NCBI GenBank assembly: GCA_030062745.1
Contig: CP099839.1
Location: 2,795,001-2,859,000 of the forward strand
Source: Capitulum mitella
Lineage: Eukaryota; Arthropoda; Thecostraca; Pollicipedomorpha; Pollicipedidae
Length of the DNA stretch: 64,000 bases
Direction: 5' to 3'
The position numbers were made by a program, and so were the translations under genes. Within the stretch, counting starts at the first letter, position 1. Every line of letters starts with the position of its first letter. Under the pieces are notes generated by a model that made no database searches, was not told the origin of the DNA, and saw nothing but the letters and a program-made list of their open reading frames with translations. This document shows, in pieces, positions 41,901 through 55,500 of this stretch.

Positions 41901-43642
41901 AGTACGTCGGCCTCTCGCTGCACGAGACCATCAAGCGGCTGATTCTGTCTGAGCGACACAAGCTGGCCGACAGCCTGCGAAACGAATACAAAATCTCCGA
42001 CAAACGGTACGTTTGTTTTTGGTCTGACCTGGGCCTCGGCAAAAGCAGTGGTATGAAACGGCATCCACCTGTGAGGGGTTCCGTTTAACGCGTGCGCAGT
42101 CAATGATACGTCATATATTCGACTCGAGCCATGAAAAGCCATTGCTGTATGGGCGTGGTCTATTTAAATGCATTCAAGGGAATGTTCCACATTTAACACT
42201 TGCTTTGAGCCGAAATAGCCGAGTTGTAGTGTGCAGTCTTAGAAGCTGATTTGTAGTACACATTAATCTCATAACTCTACACACTGGATGTTGATTGCGA
42301 TTCCCACAGTTTGCCCTGTGTCCTGTTCAGCTGCCACTTACTTATAGGTGTTGTGTCACGTCATGAACGGGCACAGGCCAATGCGCGTTTGCAAAAGGCG
42401 TACGTTCATTGTCAGCATTGGGTTATGCCAACGGATAATTTCATGAATTTTTGGTGTTTAATGGGCATTTTCTGCTTTTTTTCATAGTACAGCATGGTGT
42501 TTGATGAATAGCATCTTTGTGCTTCTAGATATTTTGCGGAAAACGTGTTGTGAAAAGCATTTTTTAACATCCGCCAAGTACGTGTTTCTGAAAAGCCAAC
42601 CCAGCTGGCGCGTTCCGTTTAACCGCGCCGGGCTGAGAAGCGCCGCCGTACCGCAGATTCTGGTGGACCAAGCTGTTGGCGCTGGCCGAGGGAGCCCAGT
42701 GGGCGGAGCTGGAGCGGTTCTCCAAGAGCAAGAAGTCGCCGGTCGGGTATGAGGTGAGTGCGGCACGAGCCGTGTGACGTCGGGGTAACGGTGATTTCCA
42801 TGTCGTCCGGTCTGTTGCGAGGGGTCACAAAATCAGCTCAGGTTTGAAGTGTTGTTGGTTGTGGACATTAATGCGCGGTTGAAAGACAGTCTGGTGGCTG
42901 GTTCAAATTTCCATGGTGCTGACGTTTATCGATGTAAGGATTTATTTGTGTTCGTGCGTATTTGCATTTCTGGTTTCTGATGTTACGTAAGTGTCCAAAC
43001 GGGGCTAATGTTGTGCTTTTGTGTCATTTGTCGAACCAGTCCGCAGTATTGCACGTCGGTATGATTGCGCTGGACGACCGGGGAGGATTAACTTGGTAAA
43101 GGCATTTTGTGGGCGACCTTTCCGGCATTGAGACACCTCGTCGTCATGGTGTATCGTTGTTATCGCAGCCCTTCGTTGATGCGTGCATGGAGCACGGCAA
43201 CCTGACGGAAGCGAAGAAGTACGTGCCCAAGGTGGCTGACGAAAAGAAAGTGAAGTACTACGCCAAAGTCGGGTAAGCATTATGGCAAATGTTGCCTCTT
43301 TAGTTGATCTGCGTCGGTTGGGAATTTACGCGCATGTCTTTGAGACGCTGATGTCCGCACACATTACGCTTTCATTTCGCTGAAAGCGCTCGTTGCAGGT
43401 TCGTCACAGTCCGGCTGTTTGTGAGAAGTTTCAGTGACGAGGCTGGCGGTGTGTTTGGACCGCTGTCACTGCCGCCGGTTACCGGTGACCCGGCCCGCCG
43501 CAGATGCCTGGAGGACGCAGCCAGGATAGCGTTCGAGCAGCGCGACAGGGACGCTCTGGCCCACGTGGAGAGCCTGTGCGGTCCCAACAGCCGCGCTGTG
43601 CTGGAGCAGATTGGCCAGTACAGGCAGACGCTCAAACCCTAG
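34846..43642 (+). CDS. VPS16: VPS16, HOPS/CORVET core subunit, 18 exons
   Basis: VPS16 is a core subunit of the class C Vps complexes (HOPS, CORVET), which tether endosomes and lysosomes; its C-terminal alpha-solenoid holds the SM protein VPS33A. Exons: 34846-34898, 35435-35603, 36416-36541, 36817-36961, 37203-37321, 37688-37863, 38375-38537, 38881-38964, 39096-39221, 39641-39768, 40152-40431, 40709-40870, 41271-41423, 41631-41744, 41873-42006, 42657-42753, 43169-43272 and 43504-43642. Every junction is in phase and no frame breaks were found. The coding sum is 2,472 bp, 823 residues, close to the usual length of about 840. Recognisable stretches include [50 protein letters not shown] and [10 protein letters not shown]. 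One intron has a GC donor. Confidence 0.95.
36090..36412 (+). repeat. Intronic minisatellite, about 41-bp unit, before VPS16 exon 3
   Basis: About seven copies of a unit built on CTGTGACGGCCGTGTCGTGA followed by CGGTATGGCCGTGACGC, some with an extra 14-15 bp, run almost to the acceptor CCGCAG at 36415. There is little polypyrimidine tract between array and exon. Confidence 0.85.
39096..43642 (+). CDS. VPS16: VPS16 C-terminal alpha-solenoid exons
   Basis: Exons 9-18 encode the helical solenoid. Family stretches in order are [161 protein letters not shown], and [14 protein letters not shown] to the stop at 43640-43642. In the known human VPS33A-VPS16 structure, this C-terminal part of VPS16 is the segment that binds VPS33A. 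Confidence 0.92.
39189..39362 (+). repeat. 37-bp tandem repeat at the VPS16 exon 9 donor
   Basis: The exon tail (CCCGAGGTGCAGAAGCTCC..) and donor GTCAGT at 39222 are repeated downstream. Donor-equivalent positions are 39260 (GTCAGT), 39296 (ATCAGT, broken) and 39333 (GTCAGC), followed by a partial copy. Spacing is 38, 36 and 37 bp. Confidence 0.85.
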
Positions 43643-43993
43643 ACAGCCCCCACAGAGAGTAAGCTGCGGCCGCCGAGAGAAAGGTGTTGTTGCGCTGCTG
43701 TACCGTGGCTGTCCGTTTTTTTTTTGAGGTGCCGGTTGGCGCTGGGGTCCCGTGAGGGGTATTTCACCGGCCAAGGTGTAAGCTGCTATGAGGATTGTGA
43801 CGGACATGGATGCGGAGGCAGTCTGTGTGGCAGCGAGGTAACTGTGACATTGGAAGGCGACGCTTCCTGTTCCCGATGTGGAGCCACTTGCCTGTTTCCC
43901 GCATCAGATACACACATGGTAACCGCTAGTCTGCAGGTCCTCAACCTCGAACGTCACGTTTATGTATTCATGGTGCATGCTACTGGCAACAAT

Positions 43994-43999
43994 GTTTAT
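43994..43999 (-). promoter_or_regulatory. Possible poly(A) signal for VPS33A
   Basis: TTTATT on the + strand is AATAAA on the - strand, about 1.0 kb downstream of the VPS33A stop. It lies near the point where base skew changes sign, which fits a transcript end here. Confidence 0.35.
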
Positions 44000-44516
44000 T
44001 ATGCACTGAAGAAATCACTGGCATTATTTCTACTACTACAAGCTCGTGTATTTATGGATCCACTTTTTACGGAATATATGTATTAGTTCAGTGTATCTTA
44101 TGTGGAACTGTATGCCGTCACTTTTACTCGTTACGTGTGGGTTTGAAGTTCGTTTGCTGAGACCGAAAATCCTAACCTTTTCCACGTCATTTCGCATCCT
44201 CGGCCCCCGCTGTTGACGACAGGGAACTACGGTCGGCTCCAGCGGTGACATGACGTTCCTGTTCTCTAAAACAGAACTCACAGAAAATCGCCTGCGCCGT
44301 TCCTCTTTACGCGTATATTCTCATTATCACATCTGCAAGCTCTTACAACCCTGCAGAATGGAGACGGTCTCTTTGGATACAATACCCGCCTCGGTAGGCG
44401 TGACCCGCTGCTGTTTGACTTTAAGCCGCGGAGTACCTCCCCAGGTTCTCGGTCGCACGAGAACACCACTGGTATGCCAGAGGATGGAAAACGTGGCGCT
44501 GGCGACAACGAGGTCA

Positions 44517-44522
44517 AATAAA
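44517..44522 (+). promoter_or_regulatory. Possible poly(A) signal for VPS16
   Basis: This AATAAA is 875 bp after the VPS16 stop, and I noticed no nearer one on this strand. Use of this site would make the 3' UTR overlap that of VPS33A. A non-canonical signal closer to the stop is possible. Confidence 0.3.
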
Positions 44523-45005
44523 GTGTAACAAGGCCAGGCCACACAAGATACATGCCAAGTGACGCGATACGTGCAACAAAGCTCCCAGCCAAGCTTCGCA
44601 CAGAGCGCAGTGGCCTAATGTCGGCAGCGGTTAACAACATACAAAATGCCTAATCGCACCTGAATTACACAGATACAGCGGAATAGCAGGCGCCCAACGC
44701 AGGCTCGATGTCAAAACGCATGGCGTCAGCACGAGTGCAAAACCCAGCCCCGGCCGGCAAGGCGGATTCTGGACATCAGCTGCCGCCGCTCAGGTGACGG
44801 CCGTCAGCTGAGTGGCGGCGTCACGGCCGCTCCGACGGCGGCGCCCGGCAGCAGTGGCTGCTGGTCAGCTGACCGTGATCGGCTGTCCATCGTCTGAGCG
44901 CTGCAGTCAGCTGGCCGCCCCAGGCAGCAGTGGCTGCTGGTCAGTTGGCCCGGAACGGCCGTCCATGCGGAACGTTGCAGTCAGCTGGTCATGGTGGTGC
45001 CGTCC
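44523..45005. other. Between the VPS16 and VPS33A stop codons
   Basis: Convergent 3' flank, mostly VPS33A 3' UTR if its poly(A) signal is at 43994-43999. It contains a GCAGTGGCTGCTGGTCAG sequence repeated at about 44850 and 44926. No gene was seen. Confidence 0.6.
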
Positions 45006-48000
45006 TCAGCTGGGTGTCTTCAGCTCGTCAGACAGCGACTCGATCAGCTTGTTGCCGTTCAGCATCTTGGTCGTGGCCACCACGTACTCTGTCGGTGCTG
45101 AAACGACGGGACAGAAGTTTTCACGAGCATAATTAGTTGTGGCACCTTCGTGTTGACTTAAAGTACACGCAGACGCCAAGGAAGCTAGACATGAAGAACC
45201 ACAAAAATCCTGTCAAAAATAACTTGACTAAATACGCACCCAAACCCACCAGCTCTATTAAGGAGCGTTTCTGTAATTAACCGTTCAATCATCCTACCAA
45301 GTGGCCTTTTCTTCACTCCATGCATTGTCAATGTTCATCCATCCTCAACCATCATCCCGTCCAATCGGCCATTTTTCTTGGCGTTATCCGTCCTCGTGAC
45401 CGTTATTCGGCGCTGTCACGGCGAGCCTTCCTCTGTCAACATTTATCACCGCGGCCCCTCCCGCTCCGCCCCTCTCCCCGCGGCCCCTCCCGCTCCGCCC
45501 CTCTCCCCGCGGCCCTCCCGCTCCGCCCCTCTCACCGCGGCCCCTCCCGCTCCCCCTCCCCCGCCGCCCCTCCCGCCCCCCCTATCCCCGCGGCCCCTCC
45601 CGCTCCGCCCCTCTCCCCGCGGCCCTCCCGCTCCGCCCCTCTCACCGCCGCCCCTCCCGCTCCGCCCCTCTCACCGCCGCCCCTCCCGCTCCGCCCCTCT
45701 CCCCGCCGCCCCTCCCGCTCCGCCCCTCTCACCGCGGCCCCTCCCGCTCCGCCCCTCTCACCGCGGCCCTCCCGTTCTGCCCCTCTCACCGTCGTCCTGG
45801 CTGGAGAGGAACCGGAGGGCGGCCACCTCGGCGAACGTGGCGCCGCCCAGGAAGAAGACCAGCGTGAGCCGGCCGTCGTCGGCGGCCAGGCCGAGCGGCC
45901 CCGTGTCCCGCCGGTTCCTGGCGGCGGCCGGCGCACGCTGCTCCTGCTGCAGCGTGTCGCCCGGCAGCTGCGCCAGCGCCTCGGACACGGACCGCCAGCC
46001 GGGCCGCGCCAGCAGCTGCGCCAGCCGCACGGACAGCGGCGCGTATCTGTCGCAGCCGGACGGCGCAGGGTTACACACCGGACACGGCGCTGACGCGATA
46101 CCTGCTTTGAAAACGCGCAAAAACACGGGGACCAAAGACCAATTACAGTGAGTGTCAATTCCGCCATGCAGAGGCACACAGGTATCGGTCTAGCAGGGAC
46201 TCGAAATACCTGAGGTACCTGCCGTGCAGACACGAGGGAAGCAATACAGTAGACGCACGAACAATGCCTGTTGTACCGCCGCACAGACACGGTGTCAGAG
46301 CGCAACCACACAACGTTATACAGTGTCCCAACAATTCAGTTCGCGCTGGGGTGTCAGAGCGGACAACGCCAGTCAGGAAAACACTACAGAACAAATTCGA
46401 GCTTCAATCCAGGGCTCACAACCAGTTCCTTCTGTGAATGCCAAAAGCATGAAAAACAGCCATTTGTCCATTAGCAGAATCAATGGCTTGGAAATTAATT
46501 ATGTACTGCAGGAATCAATTCTGCGGCGGTACGGCAGGCATTGTCAGTGCGTCCACTGTATTACTCTTCTCGTGCAGTTCTTCCATGTCTGGCTTCCTTG
46601 GCGTTAGGAATGACGGAAATACCAAAGGGAGGTCAAAGTGGAAAGCGGCTGCTTCTCTGGTGTCATTTTCCACCCGGAATCGGAAATTCTGGGACGCTGA
46701 GTCGCCGCAGATCAGTCTGGTTGGGCACGGTCCTAGCTCTCACTGTCAGACGGCGTGGCAGAGCGGGCGACAGCGGCGCCCGCTCGTTCATGGCAAACGC
46801 GCAGCGAGCGGACTGCCGCTGCCAGGTAAACAGCCGTATCCCGGCGAGGTTCTGTACTCCGCAGAAAAAACGAGGTGTGCGTCATTTGGTGTCAAACAAC
46901 GCAATGAGGTGTTGCTGTTTACGCCAAAGCCCGTCCAATTAGCCGGAAAGAAAATACGCCTCGTGCCGCAGGTGCTTTGTTTACTACAACAACTTGGCCG
47001 ACAATCTGCATCGCAGACAATGCGATGTCGTTGGAATACTTTTTAAGTTTTGATAGCGACATTGTTCTGTCGGGCCGTTTTTCTTATTGTGGCCTTGCCA
47101 CGATGCGAATACGTAATGTGATAATTGGCCTGCGAGAAACAATGGAACGATCACCGTTCCCGCCCCTGCAATCACGGCAGACGATAATGTCATCTTACGG
47201 GGAACAAGTCCAAAACATGGCTAATCCGATGTCTTAACAGAATTAGATTGGAGAAGTCAACTCAGCACCGACATTCAGTGCTCGTATGTGACGTAAAGAA
47301 CAGAAAAATGCAGCAGTGCAGCTTCAACGTTTAACAGAAAAGCAGAATGCCTGGTGTGATCGAATCCAGTTTAGCAGTAGTCATGCGTGACCTTGAAACT
47401 ATTCTTCCTTCGTTTAATCCGCAGATTAATCAGCAATTATTTGAAGACACCAGAAAGCGTTGCTATAATGGACGCTGATAATGGTTATTCGAGCTTAAGG
47501 GCGGGCCAACGGCAACGTTATTTGCGACCAAAATGACCTCGACAAAAAGCCGTCGATTTCTCCACCGAATTCGCAAATCCACCTCACCGGGTCCCCTCCG
47601 TCGCCTCCCCGTCCGCAGCCCGGCCGGGCCCGCCTACCCGCTGAACGTGTACGAGATGTCGGTGGGCGTCTGCTCGTTGACGTCATCGACGGTGAGCCGG
47701 AGCGCGCGCCGCAGCGCGCCGTACGTCTGCCGGGTCTGGGCGCGCAGCAGGCCGGCCCGCTCCAGGTTGTCGAGCGTGGCCAGGTGCTGGAAGCCGTACG
47801 TCTGCAGCAGGTCGCGCCGGTACTGGTCCAGCACGCGCGGCTTCAGGCCCGAGTTGCAGGCCGACTGCAGGCAGAGCAGCCGCAGCACCTGCCGCCGGCC
47901 GCGCGCGGGCGGTCAGAGCGCCGACCGCCGGTCGACCGTCCGGCATCGGGCAGACCATCCGTGAACGTGGCGGACGCCATGAGGTGGCGCTGGGCAGGAA

Positions 48001-49171
48001 GTTCCGGTGGCGCATATACCGGGGTGCTCGAAGAGACCACAGCTCTTACGATAACAAAAATCTTCATTTGGCTGAGATGTGATTGCGGGTGCTGATATGT
48101 CAGGTTAGGGGTAATATTCGGGAGGTCCTAGTGAAGTTTCACGGCAAGGAAAAGGAAATGGCCTCAACATATGGCTAACCTGGTAGGAACACGGTTTACC
48201 TTACCTGGCTAGAACTCGAGAAGCGCCTTCTCGGCCACAAATCACCATCTAGTTAGAGCTCAGATGAAAGCAAAGTTCTTCACAAAACTTTCGCAATCTA
48301 TAAACAGCCCGTGCCCAGCCCTCCCACCGGCGCCGGCGGCCCCACCTTGGAGAGGTCGGCCTTCCTGGCGATGAGCTCCTCGATGTGCGGGTGCGGCCGG
48401 TCGGTGTCGATGCCGTTCATCATCTCCTGCTCGACCTGCAGCGAGTCCAGGAAGGCCTCGCCGTCCGTCCGCTCCTTGATCAGCTCGGCGATGGACGTGT
48501 CTGGAGGCGAACGAGGGGAGCTGGGTCACGGCGGGTCTGAACTCGTCACCAGGTCACGGACACCTGTGCCGCGTCAGTTTCCTGTCTTCTGGGGGAAAGG
48601 GGGTTTAAGGGCGCGTTAATTGTATTGTCATATGGCGTCTATCTACAATGAGCTATGGGTCCGCGATTAGCCAGCAATCTTGACTTTTCAGGCATCCGTA
48701 ACATTTTCAACAGCACGAAACTTCCCTCCGCGACGTATTTCGGAAAAGTAAACTGGACACATCGCACGTGCCACACAGGCATCGGTAATATCACTGGTTA
48801 ACTGAATCCATGCCCACATCCATCAGACGCGGAACACGTACGCAGCGCCAGCGAGTCTTTCGCGGCTTTTATCGACGGCATGATGTTCTTGACGAAGTTT
48901 TTCATTTCGCTGACAGACTGGGAATGCCTCTCTTCGTACTGAACCGAGATCTGTTTTGCCTTTTTACTCAGCGCCGGACCCACGGCGTTGAAGTTCTTAT
49001 CCCTGGAAAGGCGGGCTACGTGTTTAATCGGCCAATTAATACGAGGCATTGACCGTGCAAAAACAGAACGCGATTTGGGCGATTACCAGCATGACGGTGA
49101 CAACATGGCTAATGATATAACTGTACTAGTCACAATATCAAGCTGCTCAAAATTCATCAGCAACTCATATT

Positions 49172-49212
<41 letters not shown>

Positions 49213-49531
49213 CAACTTATTTCCAAATATGCAAACGAAATGCCACTGCGTGAGATGAATGCACTGCACCCGTTATCCCCCGATCTTCGACCAACACGCC
49301 TGGTCAGGTCTATGATCCGCTGGTCTGTCTGACATTTGCAATGCGTGTGGAGCATTTATTGCACCTCCGGTTCGATCGGTGAAAGGTCACTTTCTAAATG
49401 TCCCAGTTCTCACCTGACATCTGCGTACAGTTCTTCCGCCGAACTCAGCAAAAACTGCTTCTTGTCGTTGTGAATCTCGATGGGGCCTCCGTCTGACTTG
49501 GCGAACTTTTCTGACGGTAACTTCACCGTGT
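45006..49531 (-). CDS. VPS33A: VPS33A 3' exon cluster, SM domain 3 and C-terminus
   Basis: Six exons: 49414-49531 ([22 protein letters not shown]), 48842-49002 ([18 protein letters not shown]), 48346-48500 ([23 protein letters not shown]), 47638-47888 ([37 protein letters not shown]), 45790-46046 ([40 protein letters not shown]) and 45006-45097 ([20 protein letters not shown] to the stop). The donor of the penultimate exon (minus-strand GT at 45789-45788) lies at the edge of a 28-29-bp tandem array that repeats GTGAGA. Confidence 0.93.
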
Positions 49532-52500
49532 CTGAGAATAGAGGAAGCAGCTCCAAATACATCGGCCACGTTGACCAAGCCGAGCGCTTGTGCACTTACG
49601 AACCATACTCATGTCTGTTTTCTAAAACTGCTCCCTTCGCTCGCGGCAAATACGTGCTTTTATCGCAGAGGTTTGTGATAGCCGAGCGTAGCTGATTAAG
49701 ATCCACGGGCAAATTACATTTCATGGCAGTGAAGCTTGTATTTCATCGGCGTCTTCATCTGCAAAAGTTTCTCTTCCAAAATTAATCATGAACTCTTCCT
49801 ATGCGGCTAAAACAAGTGTCCCGTAGTCCCGATGTTCGCCGTAACACCAAGAACAGAAGTGCTACGAAGAACAGCAAGTAGATAACATGCCCCCTTTGCA
49901 CGTCACCGCGCGAGCGCTAAGGATCGTCCAATTTTTGGCTGCGGTTAATAAAATTCATGACACGGGCCTGTAAAGCCAAAGCCAAAAAAGGTGATATGAA
50001 GAGCTCAATGTGACAGAGTAATCGAAAGCTCTGAATACACAGGCTTCGTTAGCCATATGTTATTATGTTATTATTATGTTATAATGTCCTGGAGAAGCGT
50101 CGGGACCCAAGCGCAAGCAACGTCAAAACTACTGCGGAAACTCAGACCCCACTCCCCATTTGTTTAAAAATCCGAAGTAATTTTGCCCCTGGCACCGGAC
50201 CGGACGACGCTGGGGGATCATTGCCGTGCCGATCAACTTGACAACACGGTCGCCGTGTCCGGCTGACACTCTCGGTCCCTCTCTGAGACGGCTGCCCGTT
50301 CTGGGTCACCGGCACAGGCGACAGGCCGTCGAACGCTGCGTTACGTCGACGCCAGTCAAACGGAAAATCGCTCACCGGTGTCCGAGTCTTCGTCCTAAAA
50401 TCCCAAAACGGGGCTCTTGGTGCCCACCAACGTGACGGATCGACAAAACACCGATAGCGAAATCACGAAATCAATTGGAGGACCTAAACGAATCCCACCA
50501 GCTGACACCGGTGTGAAAATGTTAGGAGCGCCGGCGGACGTGAGAGCAAACAGAGTGGCCCTTTTCGAAATCAACGCGAATGCAGATCGTTGCACGTCGG
50601 CGCTTCTTCCACAATCTCCCCGCCAAAATCAAGGCCTTGGATCCTGAGGGGCACTTAAGAGTGCCAAGACCTTACTTTTCACCTTTATGGAAATCTTAAC
50701 ATTGGCTCTATGGCAGTGACTGGGAAGAAACGGTCTGAAATCTTATTCAGACCGCCCAAAAATTTTCAGTTATGACTAAAACAGCTGGAGCTGGCATGCG
50801 TTCCGTCTATGCAAATCCGCGTCGTCTGCTCAGAATCGGATGTACGTATGGTTCAAGCGGTCCTACTCGAAACCTTGCAACGCATACCGCATAATAAACG
50901 CTAAACGTCGCAGCGACAGTGACATACCCCGTGAAAGTGACGGATGGGTCAAACGGTTGACGTGCTCACAGTCTGCTGCAATGAGGACGGAGCGCCGAGC
51001 ATTGCGTAATCTTCCGCGTGCCACGCTTGGAAGAAGCGCAATTGCGGGGAAACCGTGCAACCCGCAACGGAAAAAAACGCCAGTAACGGTCAGACGTTTA
51101 GAGCGACATACAGCAAACAATGGTGATGCAACGTGATAGCGGAAGACGGGATTCGACCCACCGACAGCGAACAGCTTTAGACTACATGGATTAGTCGTGT
51201 GACGTCACGTTTAGACAAACGACAGCTCCATCGGACCCTGGACAGGCAACGCAGCTCAAATGGCAGGGGACGCCTCAGTGTCTTCCCCAACGTTTTAACG
51301 CATTTAGCATGCCTTAAAAACTAGCCGAGAGGAAGACTGAAACAGAAATAACTTCCAAAAAATATCTTCCAAAGATACAGTTCTTTCAATGAAACGCCAC
51401 CCAACATATAAAACTTGAGATCAGTTTCATCCACAAATATTTCAAAGGTTTCGATATGTCAATCTAAAACATGCATGGTAATGAGAAAGACCATATCTCC
51501 AGGGTTTTGAAATGACGGTGAGATTGGTGCCCATTGCGACGAAATTTTAAACGAGTAACCAGAAACTTCGTGAATATGGATACCGCATTCTCATCGGCCA
51601 TTTCCACACTTCGCGGTAAACATCACGTTTCAAACACATCGCACCTCGTTGTGACGTCACCTCGAATGGTTTCGTCTGCAACCAGAGTCAGGCGGTTCTT
51701 TGCACATCGTACCCAACTTCCGTCCCAGTCCCGTTCACAAAGCAGGAACAGAAACGCGCTGGCGACGCGATGACCTAGCCGAAATGCAGGTCTTATTCAA
51801 GGTTCCAGATCCGAACGCATCACTCAAGCATTTCCGAACGCCAAATGGGAAATCAAAATGCTAGGAAGGCATGGAAGAACAGTGATGGACGGACATACAC
51901 CGCAAACTCGCCGAAACGGAGAAACATTCATCGGTCGGCTGACAGCGTGTTCCCGCGTACCCAGTACCATTGGCCGGTTCACGGACCGACAAGTTCGGGT
52001 GAAAACGCCGGTATTACGACCCCATCTTTCCCGTTCTGCGACAGAATGATGGCGAGCAGAGCTGTGACGACCACCCACCATTAAATACGCGAGGCTCCCC
52101 TTTGTCGGCAGTCGGTTGTAAAGTTTCCCAACGAATATCGGCTGGTCGGCTGCTGGCAGTTTCGGGCGCGCATAAACGCGGCAACGTGGAGTCGACTACT
52201 CTTCAGTTCGGCTGCTCTCCGCAATTTTATTGTCACTTTACGCTATTCGCCGTCGGCCTGCCATGCCACGGAAAACACAGACGCTGTCACCAGCACCTTT
52301 ACAGGGCACAAGCGATTAAGACATGTAACGGCACTGATGGACGCTATGTAACATCATTTACCTGACCACAAACTGTCCGTCATAAAATCCTTTCCGTTCC
52401 ACACGTTGCCGCGTTCCATGCAAGGGAAACCAACGACGTACGCCCGAATCATTGTTTGCGGTCGTGCACACAATGGGTCAATAAATGTCTCGGAGTATGA

Positions 52501-55500
52501 CAATCGGTTTCTCCATTTCTTTCATTCATCACAAGCGTCGCTTTGTCACGCTTCAGACAACCTCACTAGGAACCCTGTACGCAAAACAGTTCGACTGTTC
52601 ACGTATCCCTGCGAGGTCCCTTCAAAGGAAATGAAAACACATTCTGTTGCTTATACGTATAAAGTATTTCGATCAGTCATGCGTGCCAGGAAACGTTAAG
52701 CCCATTGTCGTACTACACATCACCACAAGAGACGGACGGCTAAAAACTTCCCGAAGAGATGACAAAGATGGAACCAGATACTGGCCAGTAGTTTTGGAAT
52801 GGCACCTCTTCTTCGCATGTAACGCCGCCGAAAACGGACTCCCCTCCGGGCAGTGGCTGACGACGAGACCAACTCACATCCACACCACAGCAAGCCGTTC
52901 GCTCAGGCAAACAGCGTTTGCGCCCTGACGCCAATGCCGCCGCACACCTTTCGGCCGTTCGCGGCCAGCTCAGACCCGAGGGTATCAACCCTCCGGTCTC
53001 GTGAGTCCTGCATTGCGACCGCTGCCGCCGCGGGCCGCTCTCCGACCGTGGAGCGGCCCGTGAAGCGGACGGCCCGGCCCCATGACGGCGCTCAGCGGCG
53101 ACCGTTTAGCGGGCCGCTGACGCAACTGGGCCCGTCAGGGGCGGCCGAGCGGCGCCGGCCGCCCGCCCCGATACGGGCCGGCCGCCGGGGCGACGGCGAA
53201 ACAGCGTCACCGTTAAACGCCGGTGAAACCGGCCTCAATGGCGGGGCGGCCCGGGCGACGCCGGGCAGTGTCAGCTGATCGTTCAGCCCCGATAAACAGA
53301 AAGGCGTCCGCGACCCTGCGTGCGCTTTGGCCCATGAGGCCACGTGTTTTGCGTACTGATCTCCGTATCAAGGAACAGAGAGGGAACTGCCATCGGGGTA
53401 ACGAAAATATCAGGCTGTTTGAAGAGACGACGCTTCAGTGGACGCTTGTACGTACATGCGCGTTCAGACGAACAAATTCTCAAAATTTCGAACTACGGTA
53501 TCTCGGGCGGGTCACCAACACATAAACACAACCCGTCCATTTCACAATCAATGCAGCGAAACGCCGCGACAAAATCTGTCGGCGCACTATTACGCGCTAA
53601 GATTCATTCCATGAAATAACAGCGTTGTCTACGAGTTCGCACAAATAGACATCCAAATACGAAGTATTTCTACGGAGCCCTATTAATCTTACTATTACGA
53701 AACATATCCCACAGCTGTCCCAGAGTCCATTCAATAAGAAAAACCATACCAATATAAACATAGCAAAAAAACGGGAAAACATGGATGGCAGAAAAACAAA
53801 ACGCCGTCATACCCAACTGAAAATTACTTCGCTCGTAAAGCCCACAAACAACGCAGGCTGCAGCAAGGGGCGGGGCTACAAAAGCAAGGGCGGAATCGCA
53901 GGCGATTTTCAAAATGGCAACATCTACGGCGAAATCGTTGAAGAAAGTGGATGTTAATGACTTCATAAGCGTACAAAATCCCCAACAACCAGTGACAAGC
54001 CGTTCGCCTTTAACTGAAGCCACACGACATGGAAATCACCTCAGAAAAGAAAGAAAGGCGTCGAGACAACATCTACGACTACTCGACAACAAATGCTGTT
54101 GGGCAACCCTGTATCTCATATAGTGAACGTCTGTAACGAGAAAGACGTGCTGACACTGCGGCTGTCGGCGAAAATACTACGAAAAAGAAAGGCAACAAAC
54201 GAACGGTTTCGGCTACCTCGCGCATGATCAAAACACCGTACCCTCAACAAAACAGGAAGCCATTTTCAACGTTTTCTGTACCAATGCGCGCCACAACATC
54301 GCAAGTCGGGCGCAAGACCTCTCCCTCGACCGCTTCCCATCTCCTCCGCGAACGCCCCACCGGAGAGCAACGTTAACGTCCACCTGCCCCAGCATCCCCG
54401 GACCAGCCCCGCACACCCCCACTGCTGGGGAGGGGGCGGCGTCCGACACTGCAGCGACCTGGCGGCTCCACAGCGTCGCCGCCGCGGCCAGAAAGCGTGC
54501 AGGACGGGGGGGGGGCGGTGACGGCGCGGGGGCGGAGAAGGGTGGCCAGAACGGACCGCAGCGGCGCCATAAAACCGACCGGGGCCCGCCGGCCCGGCAG
54601 TGGTGTCCCGGGAGCAGCCCGCTTGGCAGCAGGGGAGAGAGGACCAGGACCAGCTGAGAGGTCGGCGCCGCAGCCGCCGGACGCTGGCGGAGTACCATAA
54701 CAGCTGATCGAGACGGCGACGGCGGACGGCATCGCTCGCTGATAACCTTGCGGTCAGTCCGAGTTTGGTGCAGTGAAGGTGGTGGTACCGCTATCAGGAA
54801 TCTTGTCGGGGTTTCGTTCTTTCTGGTACTCTTCCGGATTCTTGCGATTCAAAGGTCTTCGGCTTACGAAGGACACGTTAAAAATGTTACAGCGCAAATT
54901 CTCCACCGAATTCCAACGGCTGGAAACATGTCAAAATCCTAGCCCTCGAAACACCATAATCCAGAGACACATTCTCCCAACTTTCCAAAGGGCCACGTAT
55001 AGTGACTGTCCACACAGTAAATGGTTCATAATAAGCAGGGCGGCACCGCCTATAACCGTCCGGATATATGTCATTACTATTATTATTGCCAGTTTGTCCC
55101 CTCCGCACGTGAAACGGCGTGCGTGACACGCCCACAGCTCCGCCAGCCTGTGTTCCAGCACTCTGAGAGCGGCTGACAGGGGAATGACGCCGTGCCGCAG
55201 ATGCTGCCAGTGATCCTGCTCTGGCTGGCGGCGGGCACCCGCGCCCAGCAGAACCCCAGCAACCAGTTCTTCTCCGGACCGCTGGCACCAGCGCCGCTCA
55301 CGCCGCTGGGACAGGTGCCTCAGGACGTGAGTATTCACAGCTGGGGCAGGTGCCCCCAGGACGTGAGTATTCACAGCTGGGACAGGTGCCCCAGGACGTG
55401 AGTATTCACAGCTGGGGGAGGTGCCCCAGGACGTGAGTATTCACAGCTGGGGCAGGTGCCTCAGGACGTGAGTATTCACAGCTGGGACAGGTGCCCCCAG

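Noticed and set aside
45320-46151. Proline-rich repetitive frames on the + strand
   Set aside because: They translate the 28-29-bp minisatellite; the real coding sequence here is VPS33A on the minus strand.
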